Positions 10,913-23,200 of a stretch of 64,000 nucleotides of DNA are shown here, piece after piece; within the stretch, counting starts at the first letter, position 1, and each line of letters begins with the position of its first letter. Made by a program: the position numbers and the translations under genes. The notes beneath the pieces are model-generated. The model worked only from the letters and a program-made list of their open reading frames with translations, had not been told where the DNA came from and ran no database searches. Source of the DNA: Holothuria scabra (lineage: Eukaryota > Echinodermata > Holothuroidea > Aspidochirotida > Holothuriidae); contig CM074180.1 of the NCBI GenBank assembly GCA_037179385.1, forward strand, positions 24,595,455-24,659,454, given 5' to 3'.

Positions 10913-11903
10913 AAAAGATACCTTAAAGAGAAATAAGAGGAAAATTGTGAGATTAGGTTACTGCTTCAAAACAAGGTTTGGGAGACTGCTTTTTCCCTTT
11001 AAGACTACCATTCTAGGAGAGGAATCTAAGAGGAAAGGTTGTTCCCCTTCCTCTTGGGAAAATTTCGAACACTGAAGGGGGCTTAGATGGCATTAAGTGC
11101 AAAATATTGGGGAAAATTGAAAGAAATTTTGGACAATTTCACTTTTTCTAAGAATAATAGTTTTTGTTCTCGACTTGAGTACCATGATTACCATCACATA
11201 CTTAACTGAGACTTTGGCCAGTAACCACCCTCATCACCCCCAAAACTATGCTGTGGAGGAAAGTCACTCTCACTATGTGAAATAATCTTTTGTGAAGACA
11301 TCTTGCATCCTGTTTCTTAAACAAAGATTGTTCAGTATGTCATAAAGAAAGCATATCTCACTTGGATTAACTAAGTTTCCAACAGGTCACCTTTAATCAG
11401 AAATCTGATTAAAACTTCTTTTCTCCAGTCACAACCCTACTTAGAGAATGGGGGTTTAATGATATTTATTGCAGGTAGAAGCATACAACCTTTGCAAAGG
11501 AGCACTACAGAGAGCTGTTGCTTAGAAGATTTCTTTCAACAAAGTGAAGTTTGCACCACCAAGGTCACACAAGTCTCTCTCTGTCTCTTTTGGCATTCTT
11601 ACCAGACATACACTGGATTAAGTAGTTTCTACAAAGGGGGTTTGTCGTCTGCTACATTTAGAGTACTGGTTAGAATGAGATGTGCCATAGCATTGCCAGT
11701 CAGTAGAAACTAAGAAATATTGCAACTACTAGTGATCTCTTTCGCACGTCTGAGTGTAATATAGTTAATATTGTATCAAAAGATGTGAATATGATGCTAT
11801 AGCTGATCAGCTCAGGAAAGTTTAAGATATCTCCGAATTGCAACAACAAAAATTAAGACTCCTGTCTCTGTAGTTCACTTGCATGCAGGTTACTCATTCC
11901 TTA

Positions 11904-12748
11904 AGGCCCTGTCACACTATTCCGGGCAGGCTACACGTCCTTGTTGCGGGCTCGGATTTTGTTGCAGGCAGGAGAATTTCTGCAGGCAGGCCAAGATTTG
12001 GGTCAATTTCGCGTGGAAGTTGCGTACTGGATGCGTGATACCTGCATGAATCTTGCTTGTTCTCCGAGTGACATGCGTGCCACATGCGTTAGAGTTCCGT
12101 TTTAGCTCAGGGACACATACGGGCATTGCGGGTTACATGCATGCAGGTTACGTGTCACCTGCGTGGGAGTTGCCTGCAATGTGTGATGTTTACGTGTGTC
12201 GTTTACGCTCATATTAACATGGCAGAGGTAGTCGCAGAATGCCAGCAACTTGCCTGCAGCAAGCCCTCAGATTACCAGCAGGGAGACAGTAACTTGTCCG
12301 CAACATGCCCTGGCTTTCCTCGTATACCTCGCTCCATACACGCAGAAATGACGGGCTACACGCAGATTGGCAGTACCAACACTGTTCCTTGCCAGCAAAA
12401 CGCACGCTCCATGCCCGCACCTGACACGTGCTTTTGCGAAATTGTCACAGCTCCATGGCCAATCTACTTTCTTCAAGCGGGTTAACTGCTTGTGACTTGC
12501 GGCCGCTATGGGCCCCCTGCGGGTGTTCTGTGGGAACCTCTGCGGGCAAACTCACGCAATTTACCCGGAACAAGTTTTGAGCATGTTCAAAACTTGGCTG
12601 CGGGAAACTCGGACTAGCATGAGCACCTAAGGGCAGGATCCGGGCGAGATACTGTCAGGTACGTGCTAAATGCAGGAACCTGCAGGCAGCAAAAATTGTC
12701 ACCCGCAACTTGCATGCAGTGCTTGCCCGGAATAGTGTGACAGGGCCT
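11904..12748. mobile_element. 845-bp PIF/Harbinger-like non-autonomous element
   Basis: The left end AGGCCCTGTCACACTATT and the right end are perfect inverted repeats over 25 bp. The element is flanked on both sides by TTA (11901-11903 and 12749-12751), the 3-bp TWA duplication typical of PIF/Harbinger. The interior is unusually GC-rich for this window and full of 'TGCATGCAGGT', 'CCTGCATG' and 'GCCTGCA' variants in both orientations. Open frames inside are artefacts of this repetitiveness. Confidence 0.85.
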
Positions 12749-13439
12749 TTAGGAAGGGACATGCCTCACTGGCTCATTTTAGTTAGCTTGTCTTTTATGC
12801 ACCACCTGCTTCAAAATTTGTGGCAGTGTCAACCTACCAATGGAAGCATTGTATTGAGCAAGCTAATTCTGATAGGACTACTAGATGTGACTGATATTGC
12901 TATAAACATATTGATATCAAATGACAGCCAGCAAACAGAAGAAAGGAATTCTCTCAGCCAAGTAAGTGGCTTATCATAGATAATCTCCTTGAAAAATAGA
13001 TCTTAAAGTATCAGCATAAATTTAAACTTCCTGTTCAACCTCCTTCCAAAAACGTCCCTAATACTACACACATCCAATGTAAAATGACCATTATGATAAT
13101 TTCTGGTGCAACACACCTACATTTATCTCATACAATAAGTACATAATTACTGTAAACATGGACTAATGAGATATAGCTGTTAAGTCTTTAAGTCCTCTGT
13201 TTAGGAAATCTTTGGTAATTACTTGGAACTTTGCAGAAGTGACAACTGGGTGTGGAGAAAGCTGAGCATGCTTACTGTACCACCCTATCACTTTACTAAG
13301 CCTGTTGGAAACAATCATTAATTCATTTACCACTAAGAGAAGCAAGTTCACAGTATGATTGTAAAATCAACTACCTTGTTCCTTTTACTCTTATGTTACA
13401 AGACAACTAACATACCAGGCAACCACGAAACTGCACGCT

Positions 13440-13715
13440 GTGTCAAGGTTAGGTAAGGTTAGATGGAGTTTTATGGTCCAGTTTCCAACCAACTGGTTTA
13501 AATCAGGCCAGCCACAAGTAATTTTCAGTTGTGGCTCACTGGCCTGTTTTCCCTATTCCATTGCTTATGCTGAGAATCAAGCAAATTGGCAGTAGTTTCC
13601 ATTTTTAAAATCTTCAGCATGGCCTGTCCAAGTGTCGAACTCTTAGACATCCCAACCACAAGTCAGATGCTCTTACCACTTGACTGTGCAGTTGTGTCAA
13701 ATTACATGCCTGTCT
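13440..13715 (-). mobile_element. tRNA-derived SINE
   Basis: On the minus strand a tRNA-like head begins near 13715: an A box within 'cagtcaagtggtaagagc' and a B box within 'gagttcgacac' (about 13630-13700). The body continues down to a simple tail reading (CCTTA)n-like at about 13440-13465. It lies about 300 bp past the JKAMP stop codon and may be part of its 3' UTR. Confidence 0.6.
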
Positions 13716-14005
13716 AAAAGCAGGTTTTAAACCATCCCCACTCCACAAAATTTTTTCCAACCTATTACCATCACTGCTGGAGGTGCTCCTTCATCACATG
13801 ATATTTACCAGTGGTTTTGCGTTATACCAATGGAACAGCAATTCAGTATTCACCATCTCGCTAGTTGCTAGCACCTACCAACACCTTCCAAGTAAATGAG
13901 CAATCTCATACTCTGAATACCACTTCTCTCAGAAGTTGACATTAATGAACATTCCGCTCATAGCTCAAGAAAGTTTCTTCTAAAATCCTGTCCAAAGGAT
14001 ATTTT

Positions 14006-14203
14006 TCATTGTTGTGCAGCAGGGTCAGTAAACTTTGCAGTGAGTAGATAAAATATTGCAGGTACTGGCAGAAGCAAGAAGAGTAGAGAATCTCTCAAAG
14101 GTTTCCTCATTTCTGTAATAGCTACAATGCTGAAAGCATGGACCAGCCAATGGATCATAAGGATGACAAGACTACGCTTTTTACTCAAAAGTTCCATTGG
14201 TTT
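14006..14203 (-). CDS. JKAMP: JKAMP coding exon 8 (last)
   Basis: Acceptor gtatttcag at 14204, phase 0. It encodes residues 248-312, including SKKRSLVILMIHW, PVPAIFYLLTAKFTDP and the final AAQQ, then TGA at 14006-14008. It holds the last two membrane helices and the conserved C-terminal FYLxTAKFT motif. Confidence 0.95.
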   Translation of the reverse strand, partial: KPMELLSKKRSLVILMIHWLVHAFSIVAITEMRKPLRDSLLFLLLPVPAIFYLLTAKFTDPAAQQ

Positions 14204-17200
14204 CTGAAATACAAAAGTTTTAAAATATATTAAAAGCAAACTCCATTAGGTTTCCCTAAATTCACTTGCCAAATATTCAATCAGATATTTTGCATCTGAT
14301 TGGTATTCAGCTTCCTAAAAAATAGAGTCAATTGTTTCATAATCTTATTCACAAGAAACTCTTAATAACCAAAAATTATATGTCTGATAAATTTCTAACT
14401 CTTCCAGAATGCAATGCATTACAATATAACTCATTAGCAATGAAATTTATTTCAAGGGCTTCACTGGGACAGAAATTTTCAATATGCAGGTTACCCACTA
14501 CAAATCAAATATATGCTAATTTCTCTTTTGCAATTCACACTTTCCTAAACTTAACGTATTTTTATATATGATTAAACACACTATAGGTAAACAGCTGTTT
14601 ATTTGCATAATTTACAAGTAAATGGTGGCATTTGAAGCATTCAACTTTGCAACTAGCAGGTTTGGGGTACCTATGATCACATGACCCAGGTGGGTGGGTT
14701 TTTTTCTTAAATTTAAGAGCAATTTATGGTTTTCATCATAACAACTGAACCTTTTAAGAAAAGAAATGTTTAATTCATCTCAACCCTTGAGTTCTTCACC
14801 CACTCAATACCAAGTAAAGAGGGAGGTTTTAAGTTCGAACACCTTTATTTGATATGCCTGTTTATTCACCAGTCAAAGTACAAGCCAATTTGACAGAGAA
14901 ATACAAAATAATTACATTTTTCTGAGGATATGACCTCATGGTTTACAGATAATTTCAAAATTTATCTGAAACTCTTTATGGTAGTACTGTGGTACTTCAC
15001 ATTTTGAAAAAAGTAGATTGTGCTAACATACTGTATTAACAAAGAAGCGTCAGGCTCAACCGTGACACATGGTTGGAAACAACATTAAACCTAACTGTCA
15101 AAATCTTACAGGGCAAAAGCAGTCAACCCAATCTTATTTTGAAACAACCGCTAAATCTCACAATTTTCTTTTCATTTATCTTTTAAGACATTTCAAGACC
15201 TAAATGTTGTATGTTATTCCTCCCACTGAATTTCACAATTAAAGAGCAAAAATATTGTCAACTGAGTCTACAGAGTTATTCATGAAACAGGATAGTATAC
15301 AACACTAATTCCAGTTGGGGTGATTGAATTTTCCCTTTAAATACTGATATGAAGGATTTTTCTCATTTATTACTTCAGGTGACACCACATAAAAGAAATT
15401 AAACAAGAAATTATCACAAACCTGAATGTTTAGCACAGCAAAATGTACAGCATGTGTTGTTAATGACGCAGCAGTGACGACATATGGAAATGAAAAATCT
15501 GGTGGGAAAGAGTAAAGATGAAACATTTAAACATTAAAGCTTAGTTTGGTATTCTTTCAACAGATATCCTCCACTTTCTGGGTAATCAACTTTCATAATG
15601 TTTCCTACTTTCCAAGGGCAAAATAAATAATTTCCATCATCTTTCTTTTGATTTCTTCCATGAAATGACATAAAATGTGGGTTCATAAATTAGGGTTGGG
15701 GGGGGGTATACCGGTACTAACTTCAGTACCGGTACTAGAGATAAAGGTCATGAAAATACCAAAGAAATGTGGTGTGTTACTAATACTGGTACTTGAAAAA
15801 ATACCGGTACTATAAAAAAATTACCCGTACTCATTTTATTCGCCGATGAAAATTACTGTTAGGATGTGTGGATGATTAAAATATTTACACAAACATTTAG
15901 AGCAGAGGTTCATGCACAGTAATTAACCCAATCAAACACCCAGATGCATTAATGTGCAGGATAACATAAGGGCCATGCATGGCTTAGGTTCCTTCCCACT
16001 CAACTTCCCCACCCGAGAGGTGAGAACAGGTACTGCCTCAATACCGGTTCTGTGTGTTTTACAATACCGGTACCAATATTTTCACAGTACCACCCAACCC
16101 TCCTATCACAAATTAATTTTTTTATTACCAAGGATAATACATTTCATATTACAAATGAATGTGAGGGAGAATGGAGAAAGGTCAGTTTGTGAAATTTCAT
16201 GACCTTTCCAGGATGTCACACAATTTTGGTGAATTTCAAATCTTTTCCAGGCCTTGAGAAATATGTCCACCTTGACTTTCTCAGGTTTTCCATCACCATT
16301 GGAACCTTAACTAACTGCACTCTATGCAGTTAATTACTGTATCCATAAAAAATGCATGTACATCTTATGAAATGAAATTTTTCAGAATTAATCAAAGATC
16401 TGCTAATACTTACAAACAAGCCCAGCAAAAACAGCATGAAATAAAACAAGAATTGGATGAAAGTAGAGGGCAGCATACACAGAATTGCGTCCAAGATTCT
16501 TGCAGAATTTATAAGACAGGAAAGGTCTCACCAGCATCATCAGTGCCAGGTTAAAGGTGTAATAGATAAGAATTATACTAAATCTGAATAAAAGAAGAAT
16601 AAATAAAGAAAAGTGAATAACTAGGTTCTAAAAATGAACAAATGAGCAGAAAAATTGCATAATTTACATTCCTTACTCAACAAAGCAAAGATTATTTTCT
16701 GGCTACAAACTGTTCCTGGCCTTCATGTTGATGAACATATCACACACAAGACACAATCTCTAACCCTCAAGCATGGTTGAGTCAAACAAGTGTCATGTTC
16801 GACCAAGTGGTGACACAGGGTGTGTCAAAGTTCTCCAAATGTTGCTTCAGAGCAATCTCTTAGGAGTGTCATTTTTGTCATATATTACAGGAAATGTGCA
16901 TCAAAGTCTATGAAATGGTGGGTCAATTGTGTGACACAGGTTGGGTCAATAGCAAACATTGACCAACCTGTACCATGGATCAGAGGGTGCATCTTACAAT
17001 TGACAGATGCATAAGCAGAATGTGTACAGATAAAAACACCTCATGTCTAGTGACTGATTTCAGTGTACTTGGGAATAATATTATATGCGGCTTTAACTGT
17101 CTTGAGTCTTTCAATTATGTTGAAAATAAAAAAAAAAAAAAATTGGGAATGTACAACTGGCAAGTAAAATGCCAAAATAGCTATTCTTTAAATAGTTTTC

Positions 17201-20200
17201 CATTTGTGCATAAAACTGATACAGACAACTCACAATGGAAATACAGCTTCTTGTGTGCATTGGAGAGTCTCTGAGTAACTGGGCTGAGGATTCTTAAACA
17301 TGGTGTACCAATCTGCAAGTCTATTAACTCTGCAAGTTCTCAGGTTAAGATGTCCTGTGTGATCAAATTCAAGAAACACTGTAAAATAGTCATATTAAAG
17401 TACTTCCACATAAATCAATCAGATTACTACTTTCAAATGCTACATTGTATGTAATTTAGTCACATTCATTTAATATTTTTCCTATTTACTAGAAATGAGG
17501 CCATTTAAATCCAACCTATACTGGTACTTTTCAGTGAACGATTTTGCCAGGCATCTGGGTTGACCAGATCTGTCAAACTGCCAAATATTATGGGACCCAA
17601 AATTTTGAGAGCATCAAATGTTATTTGAACGTTTTCATGAATGAAGATGAAGTCCACCAACTTTTGATTTCCTGGTTTTTAATAAAGTTCAGTTGTACAG
17701 TATTCCCCATTTTTTTTCTTTTTGTTATCAATTTTGCTTGTTACGGTACTTGACTTGGTGACTTCTGAACAATCGGATGCAACAACCGAATTTCGCACAG
17801 GACAGCCAGTTTTCTGCTGAATGGTTGACCTTTGGACAACCATTTGACTTTTCTCAAAGTCACACACTGCTTTAACTCACATGAAGTAACTTTTTCTGGT
17901 TGATGGTACTGTAAATACAAATTTGCTTCACCTAAGTACAGCCCAGTTCAGCCCAGCCCAGCGAACCAACAGTAGTGTTTGTGTTGTGACAAGCTTGATT
18001 GCTCGTCTTGCACGCAGAATAACATAGACTTATGCCCCCATCTTTTTCCTGTAATATTGACCAATCAAACAATATTTGAACAAATTAATTAGTTACCTAG
18101 TTGGGTCTTTGTGGCCTCAATTTATAACCTTCTAATCTTCTGTTACAGTGCCTACTGCCCATTTCCATTTGTGGGGCCACTGGATTGTTTTCCATACTCC
18201 ATAGCTTGAGGAATAGGTTCAATGCCATCATTTTTAAAGTCTTTGGTATGACTAGACCTGGGAATGAAACGATCCCCGCTGGGAATTCCATGAATGGTGT
18301 GGAAGTGGATCGTCTACCACTAAACCAAACACATGGTTAAGTTATCAAGAGGTTTTGGACAATACATTTGACTAATTTATTACTTTCCCTGGAAAACATC
18401 CTTTTCCAAGATTGCCAGTTTTGGGAAATCTGAAAACAAGTGACAACCAGAAAGCAAAAAGGCTTCGTGATTCCTTGCCGCTGAAATGTAAGGCCTTTTT
18501 TCACATTGACATTGCTTTGCAATGTTTTTCAATTAACAGGGCTCCATAATGTGCCCACAAAGTACACATGCAAGGCATCCAATCTTCCTACATTGAGATC
18601 CCTCTTGCCTGTTGTGAACCCAAATAACATTTGACCTCCACCAAAAACTTCTGGGACCATGTATTCACTATGTGCTATCTACATGAAAAGTTACAGGACC
18701 CTACAAGTGACCTTTCTTGAAAGACTGTGCAGGAAAGCTTGTCAGGCTTTGAACATGCTGAAAAATGAACTTTGACCTTTGGGAAAATCAATAGGGATCA
18801 TCTACTCAATATGACCAATCCACACTCTAAATATGAGCACAGTCACCTGTACCATTCTTGAGATATTGGGTTTACGAAGTTTTGACCTTTTGACCTCTCG
18901 TGACCCCAAATGACCTTTAACCTCCACCAAAAACAATAGGGATCATCTACTCAATATGACCAACCCACATACCAAATATGAGCATAGTTACATGTACTGT
19001 TCTGCCAATATCATATTTATGAGGTTTTGATCTTTTGACCTCTCGAGACTCCAAATGACCTTTGATCTCCACCACAAGCAATAGGGATCATCTACTCAAT
19101 ATGACCGACCCACATACCAAATATGAGCATAGTTACATGTACTGTTCTGGAGATATCCTGTTTATGAGGTTTTGACCTTTTGACCTCTCGTGACCCCAAA
19201 TGACCTTTGACCTCCACGAAAATCGATAGGGATCATCTATTCAATATGACCAACCCACACACCGGAAATGAGCATAGTCACATGTACCGTTCTCGAGATA
19301 TCGTGTTTACTAAGTTTTGACCTTTTGACCTCTCCTGACCCCAAATGACCTTTAACCTCCACCAAAAACAATTGGGATCATCTACTCAATATGACCGACC
19401 CACAAACCAAATATGAGCATAGTTACATGTACCGTTCTCGAGATATCGTGTTTACTAAGTTTTGACCTTTTGACCTCTCCTGACCCCAAATGACCTTTAA
19501 CCTCCACCAAAAACAATTGGGATCATCTACTCAATATGACCGACCCACATACCAAATATGAGCACAGTTACATGTACTGTTCTGCCGATATCGTGTTTAT
19601 GAGGTTTTAATCTTTTGACCTCTCGTGACCCCAAATGACCTTTGATCTCCACCACAAGCAATAGGGATCATCTACTCAATATGACCGACCCACATACCAA
19701 ATATGAGCATAGTTACATATACTGTTCTGGAGATATCGTGTTTACGAAGTTTTGACCTTTTGACCTCTCGTGACCCCAAATGACCTTTGATCTCCACCAA
19801 AATCGATAGGGATCATCTACTCAATATGACCAACCCACACACCGGAAATGGGCATAGTCACACTTACTCTTCTTGAGATACTGTGTTTATAGTGTTGAGC
19901 CGATAACAGAGATATCGGAACTTGCCGATAACAGATAACTCAAAGTTAATATCGGCTCGATACCGATACCCAAAAAAAAACATCTTCCGTAATCACATGT
20001 TGTGCTATCATTGTGTTTCTGAGGAAGTGTTTTAAGCAATCAATCATGATGTATTTGGTGTAAAACACGCGCCAGCCAAGAAACCCTGTTCGTAACAAAC
20101 ACATTTCGTCACCTACAGCCAGAGTGTAAAGTTTTTTTTTTTGTGCGCGGGGAACGTGAAAAATAATCGGAAAACTTGCACGGATTGGAAAACCCAGCAT

Positions 20201-23200
20201 ACCAAAACATATATGCCGTGCTGCAAGTACAGTATGCCAGATTTATAGGTATGTGTATGGACTGTACAGTGTAATTCCCCAAGCTTTACTACGAAAAAAA
20301 ACTTGCGAGCGGCATACGTATCTACATTATACCACAGGTGTTCTCAGCATATACATACACACTACAGTATAGAGAATGTGTTTGTACATGGATACTGCTG
20401 ATAATGATAAGACTCCCTTACACAGCGCTGATCATTCGCTGGTTACGACAGTTCACAGTTTATGTCTTCATCCGGTCCGGTATGGGTTTTTTCATTTCTT
20501 TGTCTGTGCCCATTTCTACGCGCGTAAAAAGCGGTTACGATACTTCATGAGATCGTACATTTTGTCTCAGGCATTGGTCTCTTGAGTTAGCTCTTTCAAT
20601 CGAACGTTCGCGATCGTGAACATTGAGCATGCCGCACTGCTGTACACAGTGGTGGAAATCACCCATTGAGTTACTGTTACTGCACGTGGCGAAATTCACA
20701 CAGTGAAACTCCATTGAGATTTGTCGCGGGATTTGGAAGAATTTGACTTGCGTAAACGGACAACAGATTTGTATAGCGAATTGGCTATAGATTGCACATT
20801 ACGGTGCGTGCACTCTGCTATGGGTGTGTACGTTAATTGTTGAAAGAACACAACAAGCAAGCGTTGTTTGTTACGAACTGCTTCCAAAATGAAAAACATC
20901 GGGATTGCCATGGGCGTCCGCAGGTAAGGGCAAGGGGGCTTTTGCCCCTGAAAAATCAAAAATTTGAAAAAACGTATAAAAATCAAAGCAAAAACCCGAA
21001 CAAAACGTTTTTTCCAAGTTTCTATGCCAAAAATAGGCTTTGGAAATGCCATTTCCGGCGATCTGGGAGGCATTTTGGGCTGAAATTTTCGCACATTTCA
21101 TGTCAATTCATGATGATTCGGAGGTTTTGCCCCCGTCTAGAAATTTTGCCCCCCCTGACTTTTTTTCTGCGGATGCCCATGGGGATTGCGCTAAATATTC
21201 TATAGACTACCAACTGCGGGCTTGCGGCGTAGATGATCTAGTTCGTGTACCTTCACTGCAATGAATTTGTTGAATATTTTATGTTCAACACAATGATCTG
21301 TATTTTATTTAAGTGCATATCGAGTACTTTTAGCTCTTTACTGTTGAAATGATGAAATACTTGTTATTGGTTGCCATTATCGGAGACAGCCTTCATTTGT
21401 GCCGATACTGATATCTTAACGATAACGCCATTATGGGCCGATACCGATAATACCTATCGGTTATCGGCTCAACACTACATGTTAACAAGCAATTTGTAAG
21501 GAATTTACCTATTGACCTCTCGTGACCCCAAATGACCTTTGACCTCCACCAAAAACAATAGGGATCATCTACTCAATATGACCAACCCACACACTACATG
21601 AGCATAATCACATGTACCATTCTCGAGATATCGTGTTTACAAGGTTTTGACCTTTTGACCTCTCGTGACCCCAAATGACCTTTGATCTCCACCAAAAACA
21701 AAAGGGATCATCTACTCAATATGGCCAATGCACACACCAAATATGAGCATAGTCACACTTACTCTTCTTGAGATACTGTGTTTACAAGCAATTTCTAAGG
21801 AATTTACCTATTGACCTCTCGTGACCCCAAATGACCTTTGACCTCCACGAAAATTGATAGGTATCATCTACTCAATATGACCAACCCACACACAAAACAT
21901 GAGCATAGTCACATGTACCGTTCTCAAGATATCGTGTTTACAAGGTTTTGACCTTTTGACCTCTCGTGACCCCAAATGACCTTTGATATCCACCAAAAAC
22001 AATAGGGATCATCTACTCAATATGACCAACCCACACACCAAATATGAGGTTAGTCACACTTACCCTTCTTGAGATATTGTGTTTACAAGCCAAAGCGTCA
22101 CATACATACACACACACATACACCTACACACACATACACATGCACGACATCACCATCGCATAGATTCCTTGGCCTGCGGCAAGGAATCAAAAATGGTTTC
22201 TTTTTCTTAAGTTCATTTCTCTGCTTTCTTGACTTACACTTAAACAAATTCTTCAAAGCTTGATTTCATCAGAGAAGGCTTACCTACTGGATCAACAACT
22301 AGAAGAGCAAATACGGCAGCTAAAACTGATTCCAGGATACTTGAAACATGTAGCATGATAACACTGTGAAGACATGAAGGATGAAAAAGGACATAACATA
22401 AGGAAGACAGTTGTATCAGAGCTCTGTTAACGACATAAATACTGTACCCAGCAAATCAGGCATTTGGAGATGAGCCATCGATAAGTACCAGTTTCGAATG
22501 CTGCTGGAAATCATCCATACCGTACAGTACATAAACAAAAATATAGAAATCAGTTGTTCTGCTAGCAGAAGCAACCTTTCTGCCCACTGATAGGGGAAAA
22601 GCAGAGAACTACAGAAGAATAGTGTTTGAAAGGTGGTTTTGGGACTACTGTAGATTAATCAACATTTTTAAACTTCGAGGGACTTGTCCATCTTATGAAA
22701 TCCTGACACAGCACTCAAGCATGAGTCTATTTACTTAATGATCTTAATTTGAACAATATGACAGAATTCTAAAAAGGCTTGAATTGCTGGATGTGTAAAA
22801 CCACAACTGAAAGTTGGCAAGTACACAGTAAATGTCTTTTCTTACTTATATTACTTATACAAATGGTTACTGTACATGGTTTTGTTCTGAAAAGCAAAGC
22901 AGACCACTTATTTTAAGGCATACAAGACAAATATTGAGCAAATTATACACACTGGTTCTTATTTACTGCATAGCCTTCTACAGTATGAATGCACCTTGAA
23001 ATACCTGTAAATATATTCATGACCACCTAAATACATGAAGCTAGATACCAGGAAGAGCCAGGGAAAACAAAAGGGAATGTGGTCCTTTCTATACCACTGG
23101 ATGAAAGTTCCCTGAATATACCTGCTGGTCTTTTCACAACTATGCTTAATTCTGTATCCTTGTTCCTCAACATTTCCTCTATTACAACATGTTGAGTGTA

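Larger units (their letters stand above)
18449..22188. mobile_element. pearl/Helitron-like element with satellite core, copy 1 (disrupted)
   Basis: The 5' end reads AGAAAGCAAAAAGGCTTCGT then GATTCCTTGCC. The core is a ~145-bp tandem array, then a CA-rich microsatellite (22099-22142), then a 3' hairpin GATTCCTTG...CAAGGAATC (22163-22188) followed by an A run. The same order of parts occurs at 23363-24469 and 54313-56868. This copy lies in JKAMP intron 4 and is interrupted by a hAT element (19890-21477). Satellite core, microsatellite and 3' hairpin recall bivalve pearl elements, usually regarded as non-autonomous Helitron relatives. Confidence 0.78.

Noticed and set aside
12126..12485. 119-codon frame and overlapping frames on the other strand
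   Set aside because: Frames open in several phases at once because the Harbinger-like interior is repetitive and GC-rich.
20837..21205. overlapping frames on both strands that might be a transposase remnant
   Set aside because: They coincide with the 273-bp MITE and its inverted ends; translation of the palindrome explains them.
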